7,769 bases of DNA, from positions 1 through 7,769 of the forward strand of contig SKOX01000362.1 in NCBI GenBank assembly GCA_007119835.1, read 5' to 3'. The notes below the pieces were generated by a model. The model was not told where the DNA came from. It ran no database searches and was given only the letters and a program-made list of their open reading frames with translations. This stretch comes from Paracoccaceae bacterium (lineage in GTDB: Bacteria > Pseudomonadota > Alphaproteobacteria > Rhodobacterales > Rhodobacteraceae). Positions 1 to 5,248 of this stretch are shown in pieces (the first letter of the stretch is position 1; every line of letters begins with the position of its first letter). A program made the position numbers and the translations under genes.

Positions 1-118
1 CCACAGGCGCATCATCAACGGCAATCCGTCCGTTCGTTCTTCGCTGGGGCATGTCGGAAGCATCCATTCTCGGTCGTCCTTCGACAAATGGATGTCCAGG
101 GAAACGGGGGCCAGCTCA
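1..118 (-). mobile_element. Putative end of an IS3-like insertion sequence (partial, runs off left edge)
   Basis: On the minus strand the binding-protein homology stops near position 119. The next sequence starts TGAGCTGGCCCCCG and continues GTTTCCCTGGACA (about 92-118). A TG start followed by a C-run and a TGGACA block resembles the terminal inverted repeats of IS3-family elements; this is recognition by eye, not a database match. Inside it an AAGGA at 77-81 precedes an ATG at 65-67 by 9 nt. That frame stays open to the window edge for 22 codons (starting MDASDMPQRRTNGR), so it could be the start of an element-encoded ORF. A second open frame from the ATG at 121-123 is also uninterrupted, but it crosses the junction and is probably chance. 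Only one end is in the window, so neither a transposase nor a target duplication can be seen. An assembly join or another kind of breakpoint is the alternative. Confidence 0.42.
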
Positions 119-890
119 GCCATTGCAGCGAGGGGTCGCGCGCGCCGTAATCCATGTGGCCCCAGACGCGCACGCCGTCGATCTCGCGCACGTCCTCGGT
201 GAAGAAGGCGGCGATGTCCTCGTAGGCCCGCCAGTTCACCGGCACGTCGAGCTCGTAGCCGTAGCGCTCGCGGAACCGCGCCCTGAGGTCCTCGCGCCGG
301 AACCAGTCTTGGCGGAACCAGTAGAGCGAGGCGAATTGCTGGTCGGGCAACTGGTAGAGCGTGCCGTCCGGCCCGGTCGTGAAGTCGGTGCCTATGAAGT
401 CGTCGAGATCGAGCGTCGGCAGGGTCGTCGCCTCGTCCGCCATCAGCGCGTCGATCGGCACGACGCCACCATAGCGGAAATGCGTGCCGATCAGGTCGGA
501 GTCGTTGATGTAGGCGTCGTAGAAGTTGCGGCCCGACCGGCGCTGGAGCTGGAGGCGGTTGATCAGTTCGCCCTCGTGGACGACGTCCTGGATCACCTCG
601 ATCCCGGTGATCTCGAAGAAGGCGCGGGCGAGCACGCGCGCCTCGTATTCGTGGGTGCGGATCGCCTCGGACATCACGAAGATGCGGCGCTCGCGCAGGC
701 CGGCGGCGGCGCGGATGAAGAACTCCATCTCCGCCATGCGCGCGTCGACGTCGAGGGTCGAGGGGCGGAACTCGACCTCCGCCCAGCGCCGCGCGGCGCC
801 GAGCCGGTCTGCCTGGGAGCGGGCAGGCGGGGCGAGGCCGAGGGCGGCGCCGGTCGCCGCCGCGCCGGCGACGAAGCGGCGGCGGGTGAT
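119..890 (-). pseudogene. glpV: Truncated glycerol-type ABC transporter substrate-binding protein (GlpV-like)
   Basis: This is the N-terminal part of a periplasmic sugar/glycerol-binding protein of the family that feeds glycerol ABC importers in rhizobia and related bacteria. Family hallmarks are the NDSDLIGTHFRYG block, DDFIG..FTTGPDGTLYQLPDQQFASLYWFR, the YGYELDVPVNWRAYEDIAAFF stretch and VWGHMDYG.RDPSL. About 257 residues remain of the 570-590 usual for the family. After the codons for QW the frame runs into unrelated sequence and stops at 15-17. Upstream of the first ATG (735-737) the frame continues through a convincing twin-arginine signal (TRRRFVAGAAATGAALGLA, cleavage near ARSQA) and a family-like mature N-terminus (EFRPSTLD). 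That extension has no ATG, GTG, TTG or CTG codon back to the glpD stop at 957-959. The expected start position holds ATC (888-890), 12 nt after GGAGG. It follows glpD by 66 nt in the same direction. Truncation plus the missing start suggest a dead gene; an AUC start is the alternative. The gene symbol is by family resemblance. Confidence 0.78.
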
Positions 891-896
891 CTCTGG

Positions 897-916
897 CGCT
901 TGCCTCCCTCCAAGCG
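897..916 (-). promoter_or_regulatory. Hairpin presenting the Shine-Dalgarno sequence of the binding-protein gene
   Basis: On the minus strand, 6-bp arms CGCTTG and CAAGCG enclose an 8-nt loop that consists almost entirely of Shine-Dalgarno sequence (GAGGGAGG). It lies directly upstream of the ATC codon where the binding protein should start. Such a loop could present the ribosome site or limit access to it. The stem is short, so it may be fortuitous. Confidence 0.35.
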
Positions 917-932
917 GTGGACCTGCCGCCGC

Positions 933-951
933 CTCGCCTTCTGCGGGCGAG
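933..951 (-). other. Intercistronic hairpin after glpD
   Basis: Six-base arms CTCGCC and GGCGAG surround a 7-nt loop 5 nt after the glpD stop codon. No T-run follows on the minus strand, so it does not look like a full intrinsic terminator. It may be a processing or mRNA-stabilising stem between glpD and the binding-protein gene, where differential expression of transporter and enzyme is common. Low confidence because GC-rich intergenic DNA often forms such stems. Confidence 0.3.
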
Positions 952-956
952 TTGCG

Positions 957-2531
957 CTATTTCAGGATGTAGCCGTCGGCCACGTCGCGGTAGGCCACGA
1001 CCTGCGCCTCCTGCCACGCGGCGTCGCGGCCCAGCTCCTTGGCGAGGATCGCCGCGACCGCCGGCGCCGCCGCGACGCTCGCCCGCGCGTCGAGGAGCAG
1101 CGAGCGGGTGCGCCGCGACAGCACGTCCTCGACGGTCCGCGCCATTTCGCGCCGCGCCGCCCAGGCGGCCTCGCCGAGGAAGTAGGGCAGCCCGTCGCCC
1201 ATCGGCGCGTCCCAGCCTTCGCCTTCCCGCATCACCCGCCGCACCGCCGGCTCGTCCGAGCCGTAGAGCGACAGGAGCCCGCCGCCGTCCGCCTCCGCGC
1301 CGCCCGGGTTCTTCAGCCAGCCGTGCAGGCGCAGGTTGATCGTCGGCGTCGGCCGCTCGTCGAGCCCCGCCACCAGCGCCGCCGTGTCCACCGTGTCCTC
1401 GGCCATCTTGCGGTAGGTCGTCCACTTGCCGCCGGTGATGGTCACGAGGTTCGACTTGGCGATCATCAGCACATGGTCCCGCGCCAGCGCCGCCGTCCCC
1501 TTGTCGCCGGGCGAGCGCACCAGCGGGCGCACGCCGCAATAGACGCTGAGCACGTCGGCGGGAGAGGGATCGCGCGCGAGATAGATCGCGGCGTGGTCGA
1601 GCAGGAACGCGATCTCCTCCGGCCGCGCCCGCGGCTCGAGCGGGTGGTCGGGGATCTCGGTGTCGGTGGTCCCGACGATCGTCCGCCCGTGCCACGGCAC
1701 GGCGAACAGCACCCGCCCGTCGGCGGTCTTCGGCACCATGATCGCGGTGTCGCCCTGCAGGAACGACCCGTCGAGCACCAGGTGCACGCCCTGGCTCGGC
1801 TGCATCAGCCGCTCCTCGCCGGGATCGTCGAGCTGGCGGATGTCGTCGGAAAAGATGCCCGTCGCGTTGACCACGACGCGGGCGTCGAACTCGTACTCGG
1901 TGCCGGTCTCGACGTCCGTCGCCCGCACGCCCGCGACGGTGCCGCCGCGCTTCTTCAGCCCGGTGACCTTCATGTAGTTGAGCGGCACGCCGCCCTTCTC
2001 GGCGATGGTCTGGGCAAGGTTGATCGCGAGGCGCGCGTCGTCGAACTGGCCGTCATAGTAGATCACGCCGTTCCTGAGGCCGCGCGCCTCGATGTTCGGC
2101 AGCATCTTCAGCGTCTCCTCGCGCGAGAGCACCTTCGACGGCCCGAGCCCGAGCTTGCCGGCGAGCAGGTCGTAGAGCTTCATGCCGACGCCGTAGAACG
2201 GCCCCTCCCACCAGTCGTAGACCGGCACGATGAAGCGCTGGTTGTGGGCGATGTGCGGCGCGTTGGCGAGCAGCCGGCCGCGCTCCCTCAGCGCCTCCAT
2301 CACCAGCGAGACGTTGCCCTGCTGGAGATACCGCACGCCGCCGTGCACGAGCTTGGTCGACCGGCTCGACGTCGCCTTGGCGAAGTCGTCCTGCTCGAGG
2401 AGCAGCGTCCGGTAGCCGCGCGCCGCAGCCTCGAGCGCGGTGCCGAGGCCGGTCGCGCCGCCGCCGATCACGACCATGTCCCAGTATTCCGGCGCCTCCC
2501 GCAGCTGCGCGAGATAGGCGTCCCTGTTCAT
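957..2531 (-). CDS. glpD: FAD-dependent glycerol-3-phosphate dehydrogenase
   Basis: GlpD oxidises sn-glycerol 3-phosphate to dihydroxyacetone phosphate at the inner face of the cytoplasmic membrane and passes electrons to quinone. From the ATG at 2529-2531 it is 524 residues. Visible features are the FAD-binding Rossmann motif VVIGGGATGLG (about 20-30), the family signature TSSRSTKLVHGGVRYL (54-69), the SQGVHLVLD block (246-254), the C-terminal ITGGKWTTYRKMAED (365-379), and a helical DAO C-terminal domain from about 419. The frame is intact and no key motif is missing. The start is debatable. Homologues as I recall them begin like MNRDAYLAQL, supporting the ATG, but the good GGAGG lies 18 nt from the ATG and only 6 nt from an in-frame TTG at 2541-2543 (four more residues). 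The glpK remnant stops 25 nt upstream and the binding-protein gene follows, so this is the middle gene of a former glp operon. The sequence resembles the ~520-residue GlpD type of Bacteroidetes more than the usual proteobacterial enzyme; this is an impression without a search. Confidence 0.95.
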   Translation of the reverse strand: MNRDAYLAQLREAPEYWDMVVIGGGATGLGTALEAAARGYRTLLLEQDDFAKATSSRSTKLVHGGVRYLQQGNVSLVMEALRERGRLLANAPHIAHNQRFIVPVYDWWEGPFYGVGMKLYDLLAGKLGLGPSKVLSREETLKMLPNIEARGLRNGVIYYDGQFDDARLAINLAQTIAEKGGVPLNYMKVTGLKKRGGTVAGVRATDVETGTEYEFDARVVVNATGIFSDDIRQLDDPGEERLMQPSQGVHLVLDGSFLQGDTAIMVPKTADGRVLFAVPWHGRTIVGTTDTEIPDHPLEPRARPEEIAFLLDHAAIYLARDPSPADVLSVYCGVRPLVRSPGDKGTAALARDHVLMIAKSNLVTITGGKWTTYRKMAEDTVDTAALVAGLDERPTPTINLRLHGWLKNPGGAEADGGGLLSLYGSDEPAVRRVMREGEGWDAPMGDGLPYFLGEAAWAARREMARTVEDVLSRRTRSLLLDARASVAAAPAVAAILAKELGRDAAWQEAQVVAYRDVADGYILK

Positions 2532-2545
2532 GTGCTCGGCCAATG

Positions 2546-2554
2546 CTCCCCTCC
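2546..2554 (-). promoter_or_regulatory. Ribosome binding site of glpD favouring a TTG start
   Basis: The minus strand reads GGAGGGGAG and then CA before an in-frame TTG (2541-2543). GGAGG at 2550-2554 is 6 nt from the TTG but 18 nt from the ATG at 2529-2531. Spacing therefore favours TTG, which adds only four residues, while similarity to homologues favours the ATG. Confidence 0.45.
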
Positions 2555-2556
2555 CG

Positions 2557-2943
2557 TCACTCGTCGTCGTCGTCGAGCGCCCAGCCCCGCGCCCGCTCCA
2601 GCGCCTTGCCCCAGCGCCGGTAGAGCCGCTCGCGCTCGCCCTCCGGCATCTTCGGCTCGGAGCGATGCGCGAGCTCCCACCTGGCGTCGAGCTCGTCGCG
2701 GCTCTCCCAGTAGCCGGTGGCAAGCCCCGCGAGATAGGCCGAGCCGAGCGCCGTCGTCTTGCTCACCCGCGGCACCTCCACCGGTACGCCGAGGATATCG
2801 GCCTGGAACTGCATCGGCCAGCCGTTGACCGACGCCCCGCCGTCGGCGCGCAGCTCCTTGAGCGGGATCCCCGCGTCGCGCTGCATCGCCTGCACCACGT
2901 CGCGGGTCTGGTAGGCCAGCCCCGAGCCGCGCGTCGGGCCGGG
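2557..2943 (-). pseudogene. glpK: Glycerol kinase, C-terminal fragment
   Basis: Glycerol kinase phosphorylates glycerol with ATP to give glycerol 3-phosphate, the substrate of GlpD encoded just downstream. Only the last ~120-128 of about 500 codons remain. They contain LAYQTRDVVQAMQRDAG, the conserved RADGGASVNGWPMQFQADI stretch, LGVPVEVPRV, the TTALGSAYLAGLATGYW motif of the FGGY C-terminal domain and an acidic DDDDE tail. The whole N-terminal FGGY domain, with the glycerol site and most catalytic residues, is absent, so this cannot be an active kinase. Just before the fragment, codons 2920-2943 read PGPTRGSG. That resembles the conserved GVTRG motif of intact GlpK, but it joins LAYQTRDV after only two residues where about thirteen are usual, as if 11 codons were deleted. 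Beyond about 2943 the sequence is an unrelated plus-strand ORF. There is no start codon or promoter for the fragment. Confidence 0.9.
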
Positions 2944-3249
2944 CTGACGTGCAAGACGTGCGACACCCCGCTCAAGGCCGCAAAGCCGTTCAAGGCGTAT
3001 TGCAGCCGGAAATGCTACTGGGTCGCCGTGAAGGCCCGCAAAGCCACGTCTCGCCCTTGCGAGGGCTGCGGCACCACGATCACCACCACCACCCCGGCGA
3101 CGCGGTTCTGCACGTCCTGCGCCGGCAAGGCCCGATGGGCAACCCGCCGGGCGCGCGGGGCTGACTCGCTTTTGAAGATGCGGGAGGGCCGGCGGGCATG
3201 GCTGGAGGCCCGGCGGGCCTGTTCCCCCAGCGTTTCCCCGAAGCGATAG
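2944..3249 (+). CDS. Cysteine-rich zinc-finger-like small protein, start codon damaged or CTG
   Basis: I do not recognise a named family. The 101-codon frame contains four evenly arranged cysteine pairs: CKTC (3-6), CSRKC (20-24), CEGC (39-42) and CTSC (56-59). Spacing of 13 to 14 residues within each half is as expected for two consecutive zinc-binding knuckles, followed by a basic tail rich in Arg, Ala and Trp. Such small proteins are frequent in prophages and integrated elements, where they may bind nucleic acid; that is inference. The frame begins exactly at the glpK breakpoint. The first codon is CTG, followed by ACGTGCAAG, so an original ATG may have lost its first base at the junction. 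No ATG, GTG or TTG occurs for a long way upstream in this frame and there is no Shine-Dalgarno sequence, since upstream is antisense glpK. It may be translated weakly or be a decapitated remnant. The cysteine pattern supports real former coding. Confidence 0.5.
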   Translation: MTCKTCDTPLKAAKPFKAYCSRKCYWVAVKARKATSRPCEGCGTTITTTTPATRFCTSCAGKARWATRRARGADSLLKMREGRRAWLEARRACSPSVSPKR

Positions 3250-3305
3250 CGCCGACAACGCTCTCGGGCGTCACTTTGCTAGGCTATTGCGATTTGGGGC
3301 TTTTT

Positions 3306-3380
3306 TGGCTCCGGCGGCAGGATTCGAACCTGCGACCAATTGATTAACAGTCAACTGCTCTACCGCTGAGCTACGCCGGA
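3306..3380 (-). tRNA. tRNA-Asn (anticodon GTT)
   Basis: Read on the minus strand, this is a complete 75-nt cloverleaf with an encoded CCA. The acceptor stem TCCGGCG pairs fully with CGCCGGA, followed by discriminator G and CCA. The D arm is GCTC-AGCGGTA-GAGC. The anticodon arm is GTTGA-CTGTTAA-TCAAT with anticodon GTT (Asn). The T arm is GCAGG-TTCGAAT-CCTGC. No mismatches or insertions are seen. It is transcribed toward the zinc-finger ORF. tRNA 3' ends are common integration sites for prophages and islands, which matters because the odd sequence lies directly downstream of it. I see no second copy of its 3' end in the window. Confidence 0.97.
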
Positions 3381-3400
3381 CCATGCGGAACGCCCGCAGC

Positions 3401-3429
3401 GTCTATCAAAGCCAGGAGGGGGCGTCCAG
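3401..3429 (-). promoter_or_regulatory. Possible promoter of the tRNA-Asn gene
   Basis: On the minus strand, CTGGAC (3424-3429) and ATAGAC (3401-3406) are separated by 17 nt and sit 20 nt upstream of the tRNA 5' end. The elements match the housekeeping -35 and -10 only moderately, but spacing and position suit a tRNA promoter. Confidence 0.35.
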
Positions 3430-3472
3430 CCGCTTTCGTTTCGCGCCCTGCCACGGGAGAGCGCACTGGGCG

Positions 3473-3509
3473 TTAACCATCTTCGGAGCGGTGCCTGCAA
3501 GGATTAACC
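3473..3509 (+). promoter_or_regulatory. Pair of TTAACC sites upstream of the CAP lipoprotein gene
   Basis: TTAACCAT (3473-3480) and TTAACC (3504-3509) lie in the same orientation 31 bp apart, about three helical turns. They sit in the 190-bp intergenic region between the divergent tRNA and lipoprotein genes. TTAACCAT-like half-sites are known as CtrA targets in alphaproteobacteria, so cell-cycle control of an envelope gene is conceivable. No clear -35/-10 pair was found nearby, and the motif is short enough to occur by chance. Confidence 0.25.
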
Positions 3510-3570
3510 GCCCGGCAACTTCCTGCTGTGAACCTTATCGCCGGAACAGGTAGGGAACGGGAGGAGGCCG

Positions 3571-4233
3571 ATGCGCGCAGCTTGGGTGATCCTGGCCGCG
3601 GCGACGGCGCTCGCGGCGTGCAGCACGCCGGCGGAGCGGCCAGGCAGCGCGGGACTGGCGGGCGCGGCGGCGGCAGACGATCCCTCGCTGCCCTCGCGTT
3701 TTCACAAGCCGCTGTCGCCCGGCGCGCTCGATGCCGGGCTCTTCGACGAGGCTGTGCTCGTCTACGTCAACCGCCTGCGCGCGCAGAACGGCCGACCGCC
3801 TCTCCGCGCCGACGCCAGGCTCTTCCGTGCGGCGCAGGGGCACGCCGCGAACATGGCCCACCTGCGCATGCACAGCCACAGGCTTCCCGTCGAGGGCCAG
3901 GGCCGGCTTGTCCAGCGGATGGACCGGCAGGGCGTGCGCTACCGGACGGCCGGCGAGAACATCGGGATGGAGAAGCTCTACCGCCTCGCGGGTCGCCCGA
4001 TCGCGATCCCGTCGGACGGATGCCGCTTTACCTATGCCGATACGCGCGAAACCGTGCCGCTGCACACCTACGCGACGCTGGCGCGTGCGGCGGTGCAGCG
4101 ATGGAACGACTCGCCCAAACACCGCGAGTCGATGCTCAGGCGAGACTTCCGGCGGATGGGCAGCGGGCTCGGCATCGACCCGGCCGGACCCGGCTGCGGC
4201 GACGTCTACCTCGTGCAGAATTTCGCGGATTGA
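3571..4233 (+). CDS. CAP (SCP/PR-1) domain lipoprotein
   Basis: A 220-residue secreted protein. The N-terminus is a lipoprotein signal with lipobox LAAC (Cys17), so the protein is probably anchored to a membrane facing the periplasm. Asp is absent right after the Cys (it reads CST), which would favour outer-membrane sorting where the Lol rule holds. The CAP domain spans about 55-218: an N-terminal helix with VYVNRLRAQNGRPPL, histidines in HAANMAHLRMHSH (91-103), the GENIG motif with Glu129, then AAVQRWNDSPKHRESML with His184, and a C-terminal strand DVYLVQNFAD. These supply the His/Glu residues of the CAP cavity. Cys151 and Cys209 could form a disulfide. Bacterial CAP proteins are mostly of unknown activity; a wall-related role is suggested for some. 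The start is supported by GGGAGGAGG 3 to 5 nt before the ATG. It is monocistronic and convergent with the SleB-type hydrolase gene. No transmembrane segment other than the signal is apparent. Confidence 0.9.
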   Translation: MRAAWVILAAATALAACSTPAERPGSAGLAGAAAADDPSLPSRFHKPLSPGALDAGLFDEAVLVYVNRLRAQNGRPPLRADARLFRAAQGHAANMAHLRMHSHRLPVEGQGRLVQRMDRQGVRYRTAGENIGMEKLYRLAGRPIAIPSDGCRFTYADTRETVPLHTYATLARAAVQRWNDSPKHRESMLRRDFRRMGSGLGIDPAGPGCGDVYLVQNFAD

Positions 4234-4260
4234 CCGTCGGCGAACGCGACCTGCTTACTG

Positions 4261-4292
4261 AAAGAAAAGCGGCCCCGCCGCGAGGCGGAGCC
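4261..4292 (-). terminator. Rho-independent terminator of the cell-wall hydrolase gene
   Basis: On the minus strand, 9-base arms GGCTCCGCC and GGCGGGGCC (one mismatch) enclose a TCGC loop, followed after GC by TTTTCTTT (4261-4268). It lies 56 nt beyond the hydrolase stop codon. The plus-strand side has no T-run, so the convergent CAP gene is probably not terminated here by the intrinsic mechanism, although the stem itself is symmetrical. Confidence 0.75.
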
Positions 4293-4347
4293 AGTCACTA
4301 GTTTGCCGGCCTTCGGTCAGCCCGGTCTCGTTGTTCGTCCCGCCGTC

Positions 4348-5061
4348 TCAGTTGCTCGCGACGCGCGTGCCTGGCCGGTAGAAGATGTGGGCGCCGATCG
4401 CCGCGGTGCGCACGTACTGCCGCGCCCAGCCGGGGCGCACATAGGTCGCGTGGAAGTGCGTCGCGCCGTCGGTCACGCTCCGCTCACGGCCGGCGATCAT
4501 GATCGCGGCGAGCTTTTCGGAGCGTTCGCGCGGCCCGCGGTTCGCCATGCGCTCGGGCTGGCCGTTGCAGGCGTAGGAAAACTGGCAGGCGCGGCCGTTG
4601 CCGACGCCCTGGCGGGTAACGCCGCAGACCGAATTGGGATATCGCCGGCTGTCGACACGGTTGAGCACGACCTCGGCCACCGCGATCTGGCCCTGCAGCG
4701 GTTCGCCCCGCGCCTCGTAGTAGATGGCTTCGGCGAGGCAGCGCCATTCGCCGTCGCCCGTCACGCCTGGCATGCGGTCGAGGGCGGCGAAGGTCAGGCT
4801 TCCCGACAGCGCCCCGGCGTCGATGTCCTCGACCCGCGCCGGCCGCGGCTGCGGCGTGACCGTCTGCTTGGTGAGCGCGGCAATCCGGCTCGCGCCGACG
4901 GTCTCAAGTGTCTGCCGCTCGTGCCCGATGATCAGCGAGACCTCCTCGGGCACGCCGTTCGGCTCCGTCGCCTCGGCGCCGCTGGCCAGAAGGAGCGCGG
5001 CGCACAAGCCTGCCGCCGCCGCACGCCATCCGCATGGCGCACGCCTCTTGTCACTCTGCAT
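4348..5061 (-). CDS. Cell wall hydrolase, SleB-type (Hydrolase_2 family)
   Basis: A 237-residue exported peptidoglycan hydrolase. A Sec-type signal peptide covers about residues 1-31: positive MQSDKRRAPCGWR, hydrophobic AAAAGLCAALLLASG, cleavage near AEA-TEP. A variable linker of about 75 residues follows. The SleB/CwlJ catalytic domain spans about 105-230 and has its usual landmarks: CLAEAIYYEARGEP (108-121, with Glu111 and Glu116 as acid candidates), GQIAVAEVVLNRVDS, RYPNSVCGV, CQFSYACNG (159-167), GATHFHATYVRPGW and IGAHIFYRPG. SleB in Bacillus is a lytic transglycosylase of spore cortex. In non-sporulating alphaproteobacteria the family is widespread, presumably for wall remodelling in the periplasm; that last role is inference. 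The start is supported by AGAGGGA about 6 nt upstream of the ATG. It has its own terminator and is convergent with the CAP lipoprotein gene. No abnormality is seen. Confidence 0.93.
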   Translation of the reverse strand: MQSDKRRAPCGWRAAAAGLCAALLLASGAEATEPNGVPEEVSLIIGHERQTLETVGASRIAALTKQTVTPQPRPARVEDIDAGALSGSLTFAALDRMPGVTGDGEWRCLAEAIYYEARGEPLQGQIAVAEVVLNRVDSRRYPNSVCGVTRQGVGNGRACQFSYACNGQPERMANRGPRERSEKLAAIMIAGRERSVTDGATHFHATYVRPGWARQYVRTAAIGAHIFYRPGTRVASN

Positions 5062-5108
5062 GATGTCCCTCTCGATCGTGTGGCCGGACCGTCTGGGCCC
5101 GTGACGTC

Positions 5109-5148
5109 GGTGTTACACCTGCGCCTTGCTTCCCGAAGGGTGTGCACC
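5109..5148 (-). promoter_or_regulatory. Two GGTG-N-CACC palindromes upstream of the hydrolase gene
   Basis: GGTGTTACACC (5109-5119) is a perfect inverted repeat about the central base. GGTGTGCACC (5139-5148) has the same GGTG/CACC arms, with its centre about 30 bp away, close to three helical turns. Both lie 48-87 nt upstream of the hydrolase start codon in a 187-bp intergenic region, a reasonable place for an operator. No known regulator is recognised and no confident -35/-10 pair was found, so this is only a candidate. Confidence 0.3.
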
Positions 5149-5195
5149 AGGCGGCGGCAGAAAGTCTATCGGTCGCAATGGTATAGGCAGATTCC

Positions 5196-5217
5196 TGCTC
5201 AATGCCGCATTGCAGCA
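5196..5217. other. Imperfect hairpin downstream of meaB
   Basis: TGCT-CAATG (5196-5204) pairs with CATTG-c-AGCA (5208-5217) around a 3-nt loop: nine base pairs with one bulged C. It lies 32 nt past the meaB stop codon. No T-run follows on the minus strand. It could mark the 3' end of the ppdK-meaB transcript or simply be a chance palindrome. Confidence 0.3.
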
Positions 5218-5248
5218 TCCATGTTGCGGGGGCGAATGGGCCGCAAAG

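Noticed and set aside
1..123. Minus-strand frame from the ATG at 121-123 (starting MAELAPVSLDIHL) as a separate gene.
   Set aside because: It has no ribosome site, begins across the junction and overlaps what looks like an IS terminal repeat. The fragment is too short to judge.
51..2828. A 925-codon plus-strand open frame opposite the binding-protein, glpD and glpK sequences.
   Set aside because: It is antisense to strongly recognisable genes. Its composition is Arg/Ala/His/Val-rich, as expected from reading GC-biased codons backwards, and it has no family motifs.
2557..3258. The 233-codon minus-strand frame as one chimeric glycerol kinase-like protein.
   Set aside because: Only the part below about 2943 matches GlpK; the rest is antisense to the cysteine-rich ORF.
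3306..3380. Attachment-site duplication of the tRNA-Asn 3' end within the window.
   Set aside because: I looked for a second copy of the T-arm and acceptor sequence and found none.
3549..4233. A toxin-like or eukaryote-derived role for the CAP protein.
   Set aside because: CAP lipoproteins are common in alphaproteobacteria and the base composition matches its neighbours.
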